Positions 36,152-43,664 are shown, counted from the first letter of the stretch. The stretch is 64,000 nt of DNA from an uncultured Caldilineaceae bacterium (GCA_958295915.1 OY282381.1:394722-458721), one strand, 5' to 3'. Notes: generated by a model from the letters alone, not told the origin. Program-made: numbers and translations.

Positions 36152-38497
36152 ATGTCCACACGATATTTCGGTCAACCGATCAAACGCAACGAAGATCCCC
36201 GGCTGTTGACCGGACGGGCGCTTTTTACAGACGATGTGCAGTTGGCTGGCATGCTGCACGTGGCTTTTGCGCGCAGCGATCTGGCTCACGCCCGCATCCG
36301 CACAATCGATGTGGCCAGCGCCAAAGAGCGGCCCGGTGTCGTCGCCATCTACATTGCCAAGGACCTGGGGGACTTCTGGCAGCCAGGACCGCTGCTGGTG
36401 CCGCCGCCACCGGTGGAGCAACTTGAATTCCATCAGCGCACGCAGGTTCCTCTGACGAAAGACAAAGTGCGCCACGCCGGCGAAGCGGTGGCGATGATCG
36501 TAGCCGAGAGCCGCTACGTGGCTGAAGACGCGTTGGATGACATTTTTGTCGAGTACGAACCCCTGGATGCGGTCGTCGATCTGGAGGCGGCTCTGAAAGA
36601 CGATGCGCCACTGGTCCACGACGATCTGGAGCGGAACATCAGCGCGCGCGTGGCGCAGACGAAAGGCGACTGGACGCAGGCGGCGTCCGAAGCGGATCTG
36701 GTCATCAGCCGCCGCTTCCACTATGACCGCGGCACGGCCGCGGCCCTGGAAAATCGGGGGATCGTCGCCAGTTGGGACGCCAAAACCCAGCATCTGACTG
36801 TCTGGGACACGACACAAGCTCCCATCGCCATCCGCAACGGCCTGGCTGCCATGCTGGGCCTGTCGGAGCGCCAGGTGCGGGTGATCGCCCCGTTCATCGG
36901 TGGCGGCTTCGGTCCGAAGATCATGATGTTCTACCCGGAAGAGGTACTACTCGCCTGGGCGACGTTACAGTTGGGCCGCCCGGTCAAGTGGATCGAGGAT
37001 CGGGAGGAAAACTTTTACGCCACCACCCAGGAGCGGGTGCAGGTGCATGATGCAGCCATCGCCCTAAGGCGCGACGGCACGATTCTGGGTGTGAAAGACA
37101 TCTTCCTCCACGACAGCGGCGCGTACGCGCCCTACGGGCTGACAGTTCCCATCAACAGCCAGTGCACGCTCCTCGGCCCGTATATCGTGCCAAACTACTA
37201 TTCTGAGTTCACAAGCGTCTTCACAAACAAACCGATCGTCACCCCCTACCGGGGCGCGGGTCGTCAGCACGGCGTCTTTGTGATGGAGCGGCTGCTGGAC
37301 ATCGCCGCCAGGGAGCTGGCCATCGATCGCGTGGAGATCCGGCGCAGGAATTTCATCCGCCCGGAACAGTTCCCCTACAACAACGAAATCATCTACCAGG
37401 ACTTCGCGCCGTTGGTCTACGACAGCGGCAACTATGAGCCGGCCCTGGAGAGGGCGCTGGAACTGATCGGCTATGAGCGGTTCATCCGCGAGGAGCAGCC
37501 CCAGCGGGAAGCGGAGGGGGAGCGGGTTGGCATTGCTGTCGTCAACTACATCGAAGGCACCGGCATCGGCCCGTATGAGGGGGCCAGGGTGACCGTCGAA
37601 GCCAGCGGCAAAGTGAGCGTCGTCACCGGTATAGGCACACAGGGACAGGGCCACTACACCAGTTTTGCCCAAGTCGCGGCGGAACAGTTGGGCGTGCCGG
37701 TGTCTGATGTCCATATCGTTACCGGCGACACGGATCTATTTTACTGGGGCGCGGGCACATTCGCCAGTCGGGGCGCGGTGGTCGCGGGCAATGCCGTCCA
37801 CGCCGCGGCGGCAAACGTGCGGGCCAAAATCCTGAAGTTGGCAGGCGAAAAACTCGAAGTCGCTGAGGAGGATTTGGAGTTGATAGAAGGACGAGCCCAG
37901 GTGAAGGGCGCGCCAGAGACGGCCATCCCCTTTGGTCAACTGGCGGCAGAGGCCAACCCCCTGCGCGGCGCGGTCAAGCCGGGCACAGAGCCGGGGCTGG
38001 AGTCGACCGAATACTTTGGGCCGGAGCGGGGCGCGACCGCGTCCGGCGTCCACGCCATGATTCTGACGGTGGACCCGGAAACGTTTTTGGTGGAAATCGA
38101 AAAATATGTTGTCGTCCACGACTGCGGCAAGGTCATCAACCCGCTGATTCTGGAAGGACAGATTCAGGGGGGTGTGGCTCAGGGCATCGGCAATGCCTTT
38201 TACGAGCAGTTGCATTTCAACGAGAACGGCGCGCTGCTCAATGCCTCACTGATGGACTATCTGCTGCCGACCGCTATGGATGTGCCGGACATCCTGAGCG
38301 ACCACATTGAGACTCCGTCGCCTCTGAATCCGCTGGGCGTGAAGGGGGCGGGAGAGGCCGGCGCGATCCCCGTGGGCGCTCTCTTCGCCCAGGCCCTGGA
38401 CAATGCCTTCCGCGACATCGGGCTGGAGACGCGGGAGATTCCGCTGAGTCCCAATCGGCTGTTCGAGCTGGTGATGGAGGCAAAAAAGGCTGTATGA
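36152..38497 (+). CDS. molybdenum hydroxylase molybdopterin-binding (large) subunit
   Basis: 781 aa, the usual length. Features of the xanthine dehydrogenase/CoxL family: GGGFGPK near residue 250, PYRGAGRQHG near 366 in place of the AYXCSFR loop of true CO dehydrogenase, and GVKGAGEAGAIP near 730 with the active-site Glu. The PYRGAGR form indicates a form II/aldehyde-oxidase-like enzyme of unknown substrate, not an aerobic CO dehydrogenase. It forms the heterotrimer with the two upstream subunits. The stop overlaps the first unit of an 11-bp tandem repeat. Confidence 0.92.
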   Translation: MSTRYFGQPIKRNEDPRLLTGRALFTDDVQLAGMLHVAFARSDLAHARIRTIDVASAKERPGVVAIYIAKDLGDFWQPGPLLVPPPPVEQLEFHQRTQVPLTKDKVRHAGEAVAMIVAESRYVAEDALDDIFVEYEPLDAVVDLEAALKDDAPLVHDDLERNISARVAQTKGDWTQAASEADLVISRRFHYDRGTAAALENRGIVASWDAKTQHLTVWDTTQAPIAIRNGLAAMLGLSERQVRVIAPFIGGGFGPKIMMFYPEEVLLAWATLQLGRPVKWIEDREENFYATTQERVQVHDAAIALRRDGTILGVKDIFLHDSGAYAPYGLTVPINSQCTLLGPYIVPNYYSEFTSVFTNKPIVTPYRGAGRQHGVFVMERLLDIAARELAIDRVEIRRRNFIRPEQFPYNNEIIYQDFAPLVYDSGNYEPALERALELIGYERFIREEQPQREAEGERVGIAVVNYIEGTGIGPYEGARVTVEASGKVSVVTGIGTQGQGHYTSFAQVAAEQLGVPVSDVHIVTGDTDLFYWGAGTFASRGAVVAGNAVHAAAANVRAKILKLAGEKLEVAEEDLELIEGRAQVKGAPETAIPFGQLAAEANPLRGAVKPGTEPGLESTEYFGPERGATASGVHAMILTVDPETFLVEIEKYVVVHDCGKVINPLILEGQIQGGVAQGIGNAFYEQLHFNENGALLNASLMDYLLPTAMDVPDILSDHIETPSPLNPLGVKGAGEAGAIPVGALFAQALDNAFRDIGLETREIPLSPNRLFELVMEAKKAV

Positions 38498-38544
38498 TGA
38501 CACTATGCTGTATGATGACAATATGATGACAATATGATGACAAT
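38494..38544 (+). repeat. 11-bp tandem repeat carrying start codons
   Basis: Unit ATGATGACAAT at 38512, 38523 and 38534, in exact 11-bp steps, with a related unit ATGATGACACT at 38494. Each unit offers ATGATG, so copy number changes would shift the frame and distance of the next gene's start. The first unit overlaps the stop codon of the preceding gene. Confidence 0.85.
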
Positions 38545-39361
38545 GCAAACCCGATTTATCGACGCTCTCGTCGCCAAAGCCGCCACCGATCCGCGCATTC
38601 GCGCCGTCTGGCTGGCCGGAAGCTTCGGCAAAGGCATCGCCGACCGTTGGAGCGATATAGATGCCCATCTGCTCATAGATCCCACTGCGCTGGACGAGTT
38701 TCGGGAGAGTGTAGAGGCGTGGCTGTCGGAGATCCGCCCGCTGGTACTTTTACGTCTGATGTTCGATGGGCAGATGGTCAATGCCATGACCGACGAGGCT
38801 CTGCGCCTGGATCTGTGGCTCCACAGCGGGGAGAGCGCCCAGGTGACAGAGGGACAGACGCGGGTGCTGTTCGCCGAGAAGGGCGTTCTTACATGGCAGC
38901 CGGATCCAGGCGGCGCCCTCACGCAAGAAGCGGCGGCGGCTGAACTACAGAGGGCGATCCCCGAATTCTGGCGCTGCATCGCAATGCTGCCCGTGGCCGT
39001 CGGTCGGGATGAGAAACTCGTCGGCGCGGCGGGCAACTTTCTGATCGTCCTGCTGCTGACGGACGCGCTCAGCGTGGGGAGTGGACGACGCAAGGACCGG
39101 GGCGTGAAGGCGCTGAACGGCTTTCTTCTACCTGAGTATCGCCAAACCGTAGAGGACGCGACGTTTCTATCCAAACTAACCCTTGAAGAGCTGCCCCGCC
39201 TTCACCTGCGTCTGGCCCGCATTATGCAGGCGCACGGCCCAGTCATCTGCGAACAGTGGAATGTGGCTTATCCCTGGGCGTTGGAACAGACAGCTCTGCG
39301 CTACGTAACACAGGAGTTGCGTTCGCTAGGGATTGCATCTGCGCTGGAGGAACTCCAATAA
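38534..39361 (+). CDS. nucleotidyltransferase-fold protein (aminoglycoside adenylyltransferase-like)
   Basis: 275 aa. NTase core: WLAGSFGKGIADRWSDIDAHLL gives GSx-GK and the D-x-D metal pair, and LRLDLWLH may supply the third acidic residue. The C-terminal helical half (ALNGFLLPEYRQTVEDAT) resembles the ANT(6)/LinB-type proteins, which transfer AMP to small molecules; an antibiotic role cannot be assumed. Several ATGs in the repeat are possible starts; the Met just before QTRFIDAL (38540) is the last one in frame. Confidence 0.75.
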   Translation: MMTMQTRFIDALVAKAATDPRIRAVWLAGSFGKGIADRWSDIDAHLLIDPTALDEFRESVEAWLSEIRPLVLLRLMFDGQMVNAMTDEALRLDLWLHSGESAQVTEGQTRVLFAEKGVLTWQPDPGGALTQEAAAAELQRAIPEFWRCIAMLPVAVGRDEKLVGAAGNFLIVLLLTDALSVGSGRRKDRGVKALNGFLLPEYRQTVEDATFLSKLTLEELPRLHLRLARIMQAHGPVICEQWNVAYPWALEQTALRYVTQELRSLGIASALEELQ

Positions 39362-39367
39362 CGAACT

Positions 39368-39466
39368 ATGGCATATGAATCTGTCGATCAACTGCAGAAA
39401 ACTCTGACTGAAAACGTCTTTGGCTCTGCCAGATACTGCGCGCTAGACAATGGCTGGAGATTCTGA
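39368..39466 (+). pseudogene. 32-codon ORF, possible truncated restriction endonuclease start
   Basis: Starts ATGGCATATG and ends one base before the methyltransferase ATG. The product, MAYESVDQLQKTLTENVFGS then ARYCALDNGWRF, begins like the N-terminus of several type II endonucleases paired with Dam-type methylases (a short helix followed by E-N-V-F), then diverges and stops. I read it as a deletion remnant of the partner nuclease. The match is from memory of the family pattern and is weak. Confidence 0.35.
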
Positions 39467-39764
39467 GATGACCGCGGGCAGGAAGATCAACACACAGAGT
39501 CAGGATTGGGGAACGCCACCGAAATACGTTCGAGCGGTAAAAGAAGTATTTGGAGGGAAGATCACTTTGGATCCTTGCTCAAGTGAATACTCAATCGTTC
39601 AGGCGCCTGTAGAATATCAGTTGCCGGCACACGATGGGCTTAAAGAATCCTGGAACTATCCAACAATCTATGTAAACCCTCCATACGGACTTGACAGAGA
39701 GCGAGGCACTTCCATAAAACAGTGGTTGGCTCGCTGTGCCGAGACTCATCAAACGTATCGATCA

Positions 39765-39772
39765 GAAATTAT
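39765..39772. repeat. target-site duplication, left copy
   Basis: GAAATTAT, identical to 41197-41204 on the other side of the element. Eight-base duplications are made by DDE-type transposases and not by IS200/IS605 HUH enzymes. Confidence 0.85.
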
Positions 39773-39800
39773 GGGAATTATATACTTAACTGCACAAGTA
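39773..39800 (+). repeat. terminal inverted repeat, tnpB 3' side
   Basis: 28 bp, perfect inverted match to 41169-41196. It begins GGGAATTATATACTTAACTG and ends CACAAGTA. It includes an inner palindrome ATACTT-AACTGCAC-AAGTAT with the following bases. Confidence 0.9.
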
Positions 39801-39858
39801 TATCTTTCTCAGCCAGCTTTCGGCTGTGCGGGATATTCCCACCCGCGTTCCTGAATAT
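39773..39858 (-). ncRNA. candidate omega RNA (reRNA) scaffold of TnpB
   Basis: On the minus strand the last codons of tnpB and the bases beyond can fold as two hairpins: GCGGG...CCCGC and CAGCC...GGCTG, followed by the terminal ATACTT...AAGTAT stem. TnpB guide RNAs come from this position, with the guide read from the flank beyond the element, which here would be antisense methyltransferase sequence. A homologous segment at 41011-41096 conserves both stems with changed loops, which supports a real RNA structure. Confidence 0.55.
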
Positions 39859-40933
39859 TTTTAGCGGCGTTCACATCCCGGTCTTCCGTATGCCGGCACG
39901 AGAGGCATACAAAGGTCCGATAGTCCGCCAGCTTCTCTTTCCAGGTCTTGGATGTGTTCCTGGGGTCCACTTCAACGAATTGTCTACCGGCCCATTCTGC
40001 CTTGTAGCGCAACTGTTGAAATAGTATGCCCCAAGTCTGTTCCATCATACTGCGATTCAAGCCACGTTTACGATTGCCACCACGTCGAGACATGTTCTGT
40101 ATGGCCAGCTTTTCGATCGCTATCTTCTGATAGTTTCGCACGATAGCAGTGGTCAACTGATGGCATTCATTGCGATTGCGTACTGCATTCCTACGTTTCT
40201 CGCGGGCATACGTAGCTATTGCCTTTCGCCGTCTGTTACTTCCTTTCTTCTTTGTGGAAATCGCCTGTTGCAGACTTGTTTCCCTGCTTCTGTCAAGTAC
40301 ACGCCGGGAAACTGTCTTCCCATCGCTGAAGGTCATGCGTTCGTGTACGCCCACATCGATACCTACCACAGTATCCACAGGCGCAAGGATGTTCTGTCCC
40401 TCTTCATATACCAGGTCAACTGTCAGGATACGTCCGTGCATCACGAGCCGCAAGGCTTTCAGTTGTCTACCTTCTGGCAATTCACGATGGGGGCGTATCC
40501 TGATAGCGGGCAATCCTTTTACCTTGATACAATTGCCCTTCACCATGCCCGCTGTAACGCTTGCCAACTCAAGGCACTGATAGCGCTGATGCGGCTTGAA
40601 GCGTGGATAGCCCGGCTTTTCCCCAGCTTTCACCCTACGGAAGAAGGCCTTGAATGCCCGGTCTACTCTCACTAACACCCCGCGGGCAACTGGTAATCCT
40701 ATATCTCGCCAGAACTGTTGTTCCTTCCGCAGTTGGGTCAGTCCCTTCATCTGCGTATACAAGGTCATCCCTTTGCCATCGGCAAGATAGGTATTCTTTC
40801 TCTGTTCAAGGGATTGATTGTAGAGCCAGCAGCAAGCGCGCAGCGCCTCGCGGATGCGAGCATAGCTAGGGCGCGAACAGTAGCCTCGTTCTTGATATGT
40901 TTTGTGAGTTGTGGTAGTCTGGGGAGTATCCAT
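39809..40933 (-). CDS. tnpB: TnpB, RNA-guided nuclease of IS605/IS1341 type
   Basis: 374 aa. Normal N-terminal domain (YNQSLEQRKN, GEKPGYPRFK) and RuvC core: GIDVGVHERM (first Asp), IAIEKLAIQNM (Glu) and EDRDVNAAKN (last Asp), so the catalytic triad is intact. The zinc ribbon is abnormal: CLSCRHTEDRD keeps one C-x2-C, but the first pair expected after NTSKT is absent (NTSKTWKEKL), as if about five residues were deleted. AAGGTGATGGCTT precedes the ATG. The protein should cut DNA matching its guide next to a TAM and help the element persist. Confidence 0.93.
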   Translation of the reverse strand: MDTPQTTTTHKTYQERGYCSRPSYARIREALRACCWLYNQSLEQRKNTYLADGKGMTLYTQMKGLTQLRKEQQFWRDIGLPVARGVLVRVDRAFKAFFRRVKAGEKPGYPRFKPHQRYQCLELASVTAGMVKGNCIKVKGLPAIRIRPHRELPEGRQLKALRLVMHGRILTVDLVYEEGQNILAPVDTVVGIDVGVHERMTFSDGKTVSRRVLDRSRETSLQQAISTKKKGSNRRRKAIATYAREKRRNAVRNRNECHQLTTAIVRNYQKIAIEKLAIQNMSRRGGNRKRGLNRSMMEQTWGILFQQLRYKAEWAGRQFVEVDPRNTSKTWKEKLADYRTFVCLSCRHTEDRDVNAAKNIQERGWEYPAQPKAG

Positions 40934-40955
40934 AAGCCATCACCTTGTGGGTCGC

Positions 40956-40991
40956 AGCCCGTAGTGTTCCCGCACTGACGGGCTTTTTTTA
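40956..40991 (+). terminator. hairpin with T-run upstream of tnpB
   Basis: AGCCCGTAGTG, loop TTCCCG, CACTGACGGGCT, then seven T. It terminates plus-strand transcription, that is, reads from the methyltransferase crossing the element against tnpB. On the minus strand it is a leader hairpin ahead of tnpB. Confidence 0.7.
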
Positions 40992-41010
40992 TGGAACAGC
41001 TCCTCTTGTT

Positions 41011-41096
41011 GGGAATTATGTACGTACGCAGTTAAGTACATAATTCTCAGCCTTTAAGAAAGGCTGCGCGGGATCTGAATTCCCACCCGCGTTCCA
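41011..41096 (-). repeat. internal second copy of the tnpB-proximal element end
   Basis: Homologous to 39773-39858: it starts GGGAATTATG, has the AAGTACATAATTC stem, CAGCC/GGCTG and GCGGG/CCCGC hairpins and GGAACGCGGGTGGGAAT, with loop and stem substitutions. The minus-strand frame even ends PAQPFLKAEN, parallel to the PAQPKAG end of the intact TnpB. It is the relic of another element; 41011-41196 alone would make a 186-bp MITE-like unit. Confidence 0.8.
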
Positions 41097-41168
41097 TTTT
41101 TTTGAGTGCCCCATCATACCGCAATAGCACATATGCTCACCCAACGCAACTTCAACATACGATAATCT

Positions 41169-41196
41169 TACTTGTGCAGTTAAGTATATAATTCCC
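41169..41196 (-). repeat. terminal inverted repeat, tnpB 5' side
   Basis: 28 bp, perfect inverted match to 39773-39800, followed directly by the right copy of the GAAATTAT duplication (41197-41204). Confidence 0.9.
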
Positions 41197-41204
41197 GAAA
41201 TTAT
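41197..41204. repeat. target-site duplication, right copy
   Basis: GAAATTAT, identical to 39765-39772. The methyltransferase frame resumes at the next base. Confidence 0.85.
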
Positions 41205-41565
41205 CGCTTTGGTTCCCGTTGCAACGAACACCGGACACTGGAAGAATAGCATCTTTGGAAAGGCTGCGGCCATTTGCTTCTTATACGATACGCGATTGAA
41301 ATTCATGGAAAATGGGCAAAGCGGAGGCAAAGGGGCGCCGATGGCCTGCGCCACCATCTATTGGGGCAATCATTACGGAAGATTCTTTGACGTATTCATT
41401 GATTACGGCGCCGTAGTCGATATCCGCCCTCTGATAGATGTGGAGATCGGAGAGCGGCAGACAAATAGGCAATCAGGATATACGGGATTACGATTGATTG
41501 CAGACTGCATCTAACGGCGGGATAGCGCAGCGTCTCAGCGTGAATTTGACGGTCAACAAAACGAC

Positions 41566-43089
41566 TCACTGGCGCCTGTCCGGCTCATGCGGTACCACAT
41601 CGCAGGTTTCCATATACCACCGCAGCATTCGCTCTTTGAGTGTTGACAGCGCCTCCCTGTACGCCGAATCGTTGATAAGATTGCGGGTTTCCCGAGGATC
41701 TGTCTGCAGATCGTAGAGTTCGTCCTGCTCGTAAAAACGTTTGACATATTTGTGGAGGGCGGTGCGGCACATCACCGCTTTCGTATGTTCCGGCCCCTCT
41801 GCCATCTGTAAACGCAGACGTGGCCAGTATAGGGATTCCGGGCGGCCATTGCTTTCCAGTTCCATGGATTGGCGCTCCCCATGTCGCCGACCGCCCTCGC
41901 AAAAGACGGCATCCCGGTGGGAAGCGGTTTCGCCGGCGAGCAGTGGCAGCAGAGATCGACCGAAATGATCGTACCCCGGCTCGATGCCGGTGAGCGCATA
42001 CACCGTCGCCGGGAGGTCGATTAGCTCCACCAGCGCGTCGGACACTCGGGGCTGTACAGGAGTTCCCGCTGGCGGCTTCACCAGGAAAGGCACGCGGGTC
42101 AGGCAGTCCTGAAAGGTATTCTGGGCCTTCTCCACCAGACCGTACTCCCCGGTGTAGTCACCGTGATCTGAGAAGAAAAATACGCTGGTGTCGTCGTACA
42201 TCCCGGCTTTTTTCAGCGCATCCAGAACCATCCCGAACTGGTGGTCCACCCGCGCGCACATCCCGTAGTAGGTGCGCCGTAGCTCGCGCAGGCGCTCCTC
42301 CGACCAGCTCTGCATCTGCTGGCCGTCGTACAGCCCTTTCATCAGGCTGGGATAGCCGCTCCAGTCGTTCTGAGAGCCGAGTGCGCCAGCCTGACGGCCA
42401 TCACGCGGACTTTGCGCAGGTGTGGGCGTGCGATCGGGGATAAGAGCCGGGTCGATCTGGCTATACCAAGGCTCCTCCACCGCGTAGGGTGGGTGCGGAT
42501 AATTCAGGGGCAGGTAGATACACAGAGGTTGACCTGACGGCGCATTGCGAATCTGTTCAATGGCGCCATCGATCATTGCCCAGTCGGAATCGTAGGCCAC
42601 GGTCTCACCATCAGGAATCTCGCGCCGTCCTGCGTAAAAGGAATAGTAGTTGTCGCCGTCGGGCGCCCCTCGCCATCCGGTCAGACGGTGCAGATTGGTG
42701 AGGAGGCGCTGCGGCTGCGGCGGCGCATACTTCACATCGCAGTAGTCGCCGTAACCGTTCTGACCCGGCACGACATCATTCTTGCCTCCCCACCAGACAA
42801 AATAGCCGTTAGCGCGCAGGATACGCAGGAGCATCGGTTCGTCCGGCCGCAGCATGTGGAACATTGTGCGGTGGCCTCGCACATGGGGATACCAGCCGGT
42901 CATAAACGAGCAGCGGCTGGGAGTGCAGACCGGATTCTGGCAGAAGGCATTGGCGAAGGAGACCCCATCCGTCTGCGCGAAACGGTCCAGCACTGGTGTC
43001 ACTGCAGCGGGATTGCCCATATGGCCCAGGACGTCTCCCCGCCATTGGTCCGGGTTGAAAATCAGAATATGTGGCAGTCTGTCGGGCAT
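41566..43089 (-). CDS. type I sulfatase
   Basis: 507 aa alkaline-phosphatase-fold sulfatase. The formylglycine motif is NPVCTPSRCSFMTG (C-x-P-x-R, about residues 50-64), so activity needs an FGE or anSME maturase, not seen in the window. Metal ligands are in FNPDQWRGDVLG at the start and FFSDHGDYTGEYGL in the middle. No signal peptide is visible, so it may act in the cytosol on imported sulfated sugars. GGAGAAAC precedes the ATG. The substrate cannot be inferred. Confidence 0.92.
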   Translation of the reverse strand: MPDRLPHILIFNPDQWRGDVLGHMGNPAAVTPVLDRFAQTDGVSFANAFCQNPVCTPSRCSFMTGWYPHVRGHRTMFHMLRPDEPMLLRILRANGYFVWWGGKNDVVPGQNGYGDYCDVKYAPPQPQRLLTNLHRLTGWRGAPDGDNYYSFYAGRREIPDGETVAYDSDWAMIDGAIEQIRNAPSGQPLCIYLPLNYPHPPYAVEEPWYSQIDPALIPDRTPTPAQSPRDGRQAGALGSQNDWSGYPSLMKGLYDGQQMQSWSEERLRELRRTYYGMCARVDHQFGMVLDALKKAGMYDDTSVFFFSDHGDYTGEYGLVEKAQNTFQDCLTRVPFLVKPPAGTPVQPRVSDALVELIDLPATVYALTGIEPGYDHFGRSLLPLLAGETASHRDAVFCEGGRRHGERQSMELESNGRPESLYWPRLRLQMAEGPEHTKAVMCRTALHKYVKRFYEQDELYDLQTDPRETRNLINDSAYREALSTLKERMLRWYMETCDVVPHEPDRRQ

Positions 43090-43141
43090 GGTGTTGTTTC
43101 TCCAACTGCGAGAGTGTGTCTGACGATGTGTATAATTCCCA

Positions 43142-43363
43142 ACAATAAGGTGGCCCTCCTACGCCGGCATCGGTGTGATGGATCAGGCTTTGTGGGATCA
43201 GAGTGCGCAAATATCTGTGGAAAGCGGCGTCATTGCTGAGCCGCCCAGCCAAGGCGTCTTCCGTACAGACCTGGCGGAAGTGGCTTTGGAACTGCTGGAT
43301 GGCGATTTGACCGGCGAAAATTATATGCCCATCGAGGTAGACCTGGTGGAGGGTGGCGAATAG
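43142..43363 (+). pseudogene. C-terminal remnant, probably an ABC substrate-binding protein
   Basis: The open frame reads WPSYAGIGVMDQALWD, then SVESGVIAEPPSQGVFRTDL and TGENYMPIEVDLVEGGE. Coding-like codon use and the ending pattern (VFRTDLAxxALE, GENxxPIEV) resemble the C-terminus of NitT/SsuA-type substrate-binding proteins. No start codon fits and the N-terminal 80 percent is absent, so this is a gene relic in the 386-bp gap between the sulfatase and the NmrA gene. The family assignment is tentative. Confidence 0.4.
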
Positions 43364-43475
43364 CCGGCCTCACAGTTACCATTTAGCGCTCGGTTGACCC
43401 GACGGAGAACGTCTCTCATCAGCGGCAAGTATAGTACAATATGCCGTAGAGCGCATGGACGACAGGAGGCGCTGA

Positions 43476-43664
43476 ATGCGGCGATTGCCAGAATCTTTGA
43501 CAGCCGCATACGTGGCGCAGATGGGGCTGTTTCCGGCCCCAGGGCAATGGACGTATGATGACTATGCTCGCCTCCCCGACGATGGCTGGCGCTATAAAGC
43601 AATACAGGGAGAATTGTATATGGGAGCAGCGCCGCGCCCGGCACATCAACGGGTCATTCGCCGG
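43476..43664 (+). pseudogene. Uma2 family endonuclease N-terminal remnant, in frame with next gene
   Basis: 63 codons encode the start of a Uma2 (DUF820) protein: GLFPAPGQWTYDDYARLPDD, GWRYKAIQGELYM and APRPAHQRVIRR, which is the usual N-terminal block up to the first helix. The PD-(D/E)XK core that should follow is missing; the frame continues without a stop into the NmrA-type reductase. It is either translated as a fusion or is just a relic lying upstream. Confidence 0.7.

Larger units (their letters stand above)
39773..41196 (-). mobile_element. TnpB-bearing element with terminal inverted repeats
   Basis: 1424 bp, bounded by perfect 28-bp inverted repeats (39773-39800 and 41169-41196, beginning GGGAATTATATACTTAACTG) and an 8-bp duplication of GAAATTAT. 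The only complete gene is tnpB on the minus strand; there is no transposase. Each end can also fold into a short hairpin (ATACTT...AAGTAT), as at IS200/IS605 ends. Inside, at 41011-41096, is a second copy of the tnpB-proximal end, so the unit appears composite or formed by internal deletion. It was probably mobilised in trans. Confidence 0.85.
39468..41514 (+). pseudogene. phage-type DNA N6-adenine methyltransferase, interrupted by TnpB element
   Basis: The left part (39468-39772) encodes INTQSQDWGTPPKYVRAV, LDPCSS and VNPPYG, the catalytic (D/N)PPY motif of the phage Dam family. The right part (41205-41514) encodes LVPVATNTGHW, FLYDTRLKFMENG, KGAPMACA and the C-terminus. Between them lies a 1424-bp element flanked by duplicated GAAATTAT. 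Deleting the element plus one copy of the duplication joins the halves in frame as SEIIALVPVATN, about 204 aa. The sequence has no other defects, so the insertion looks recent. Confidence 0.88.

Noticed and set aside
36152-38497. Aerobic CO dehydrogenase large subunit
   Set aside because: The AYXCSFR loop is absent; PYRGAGR is found instead.
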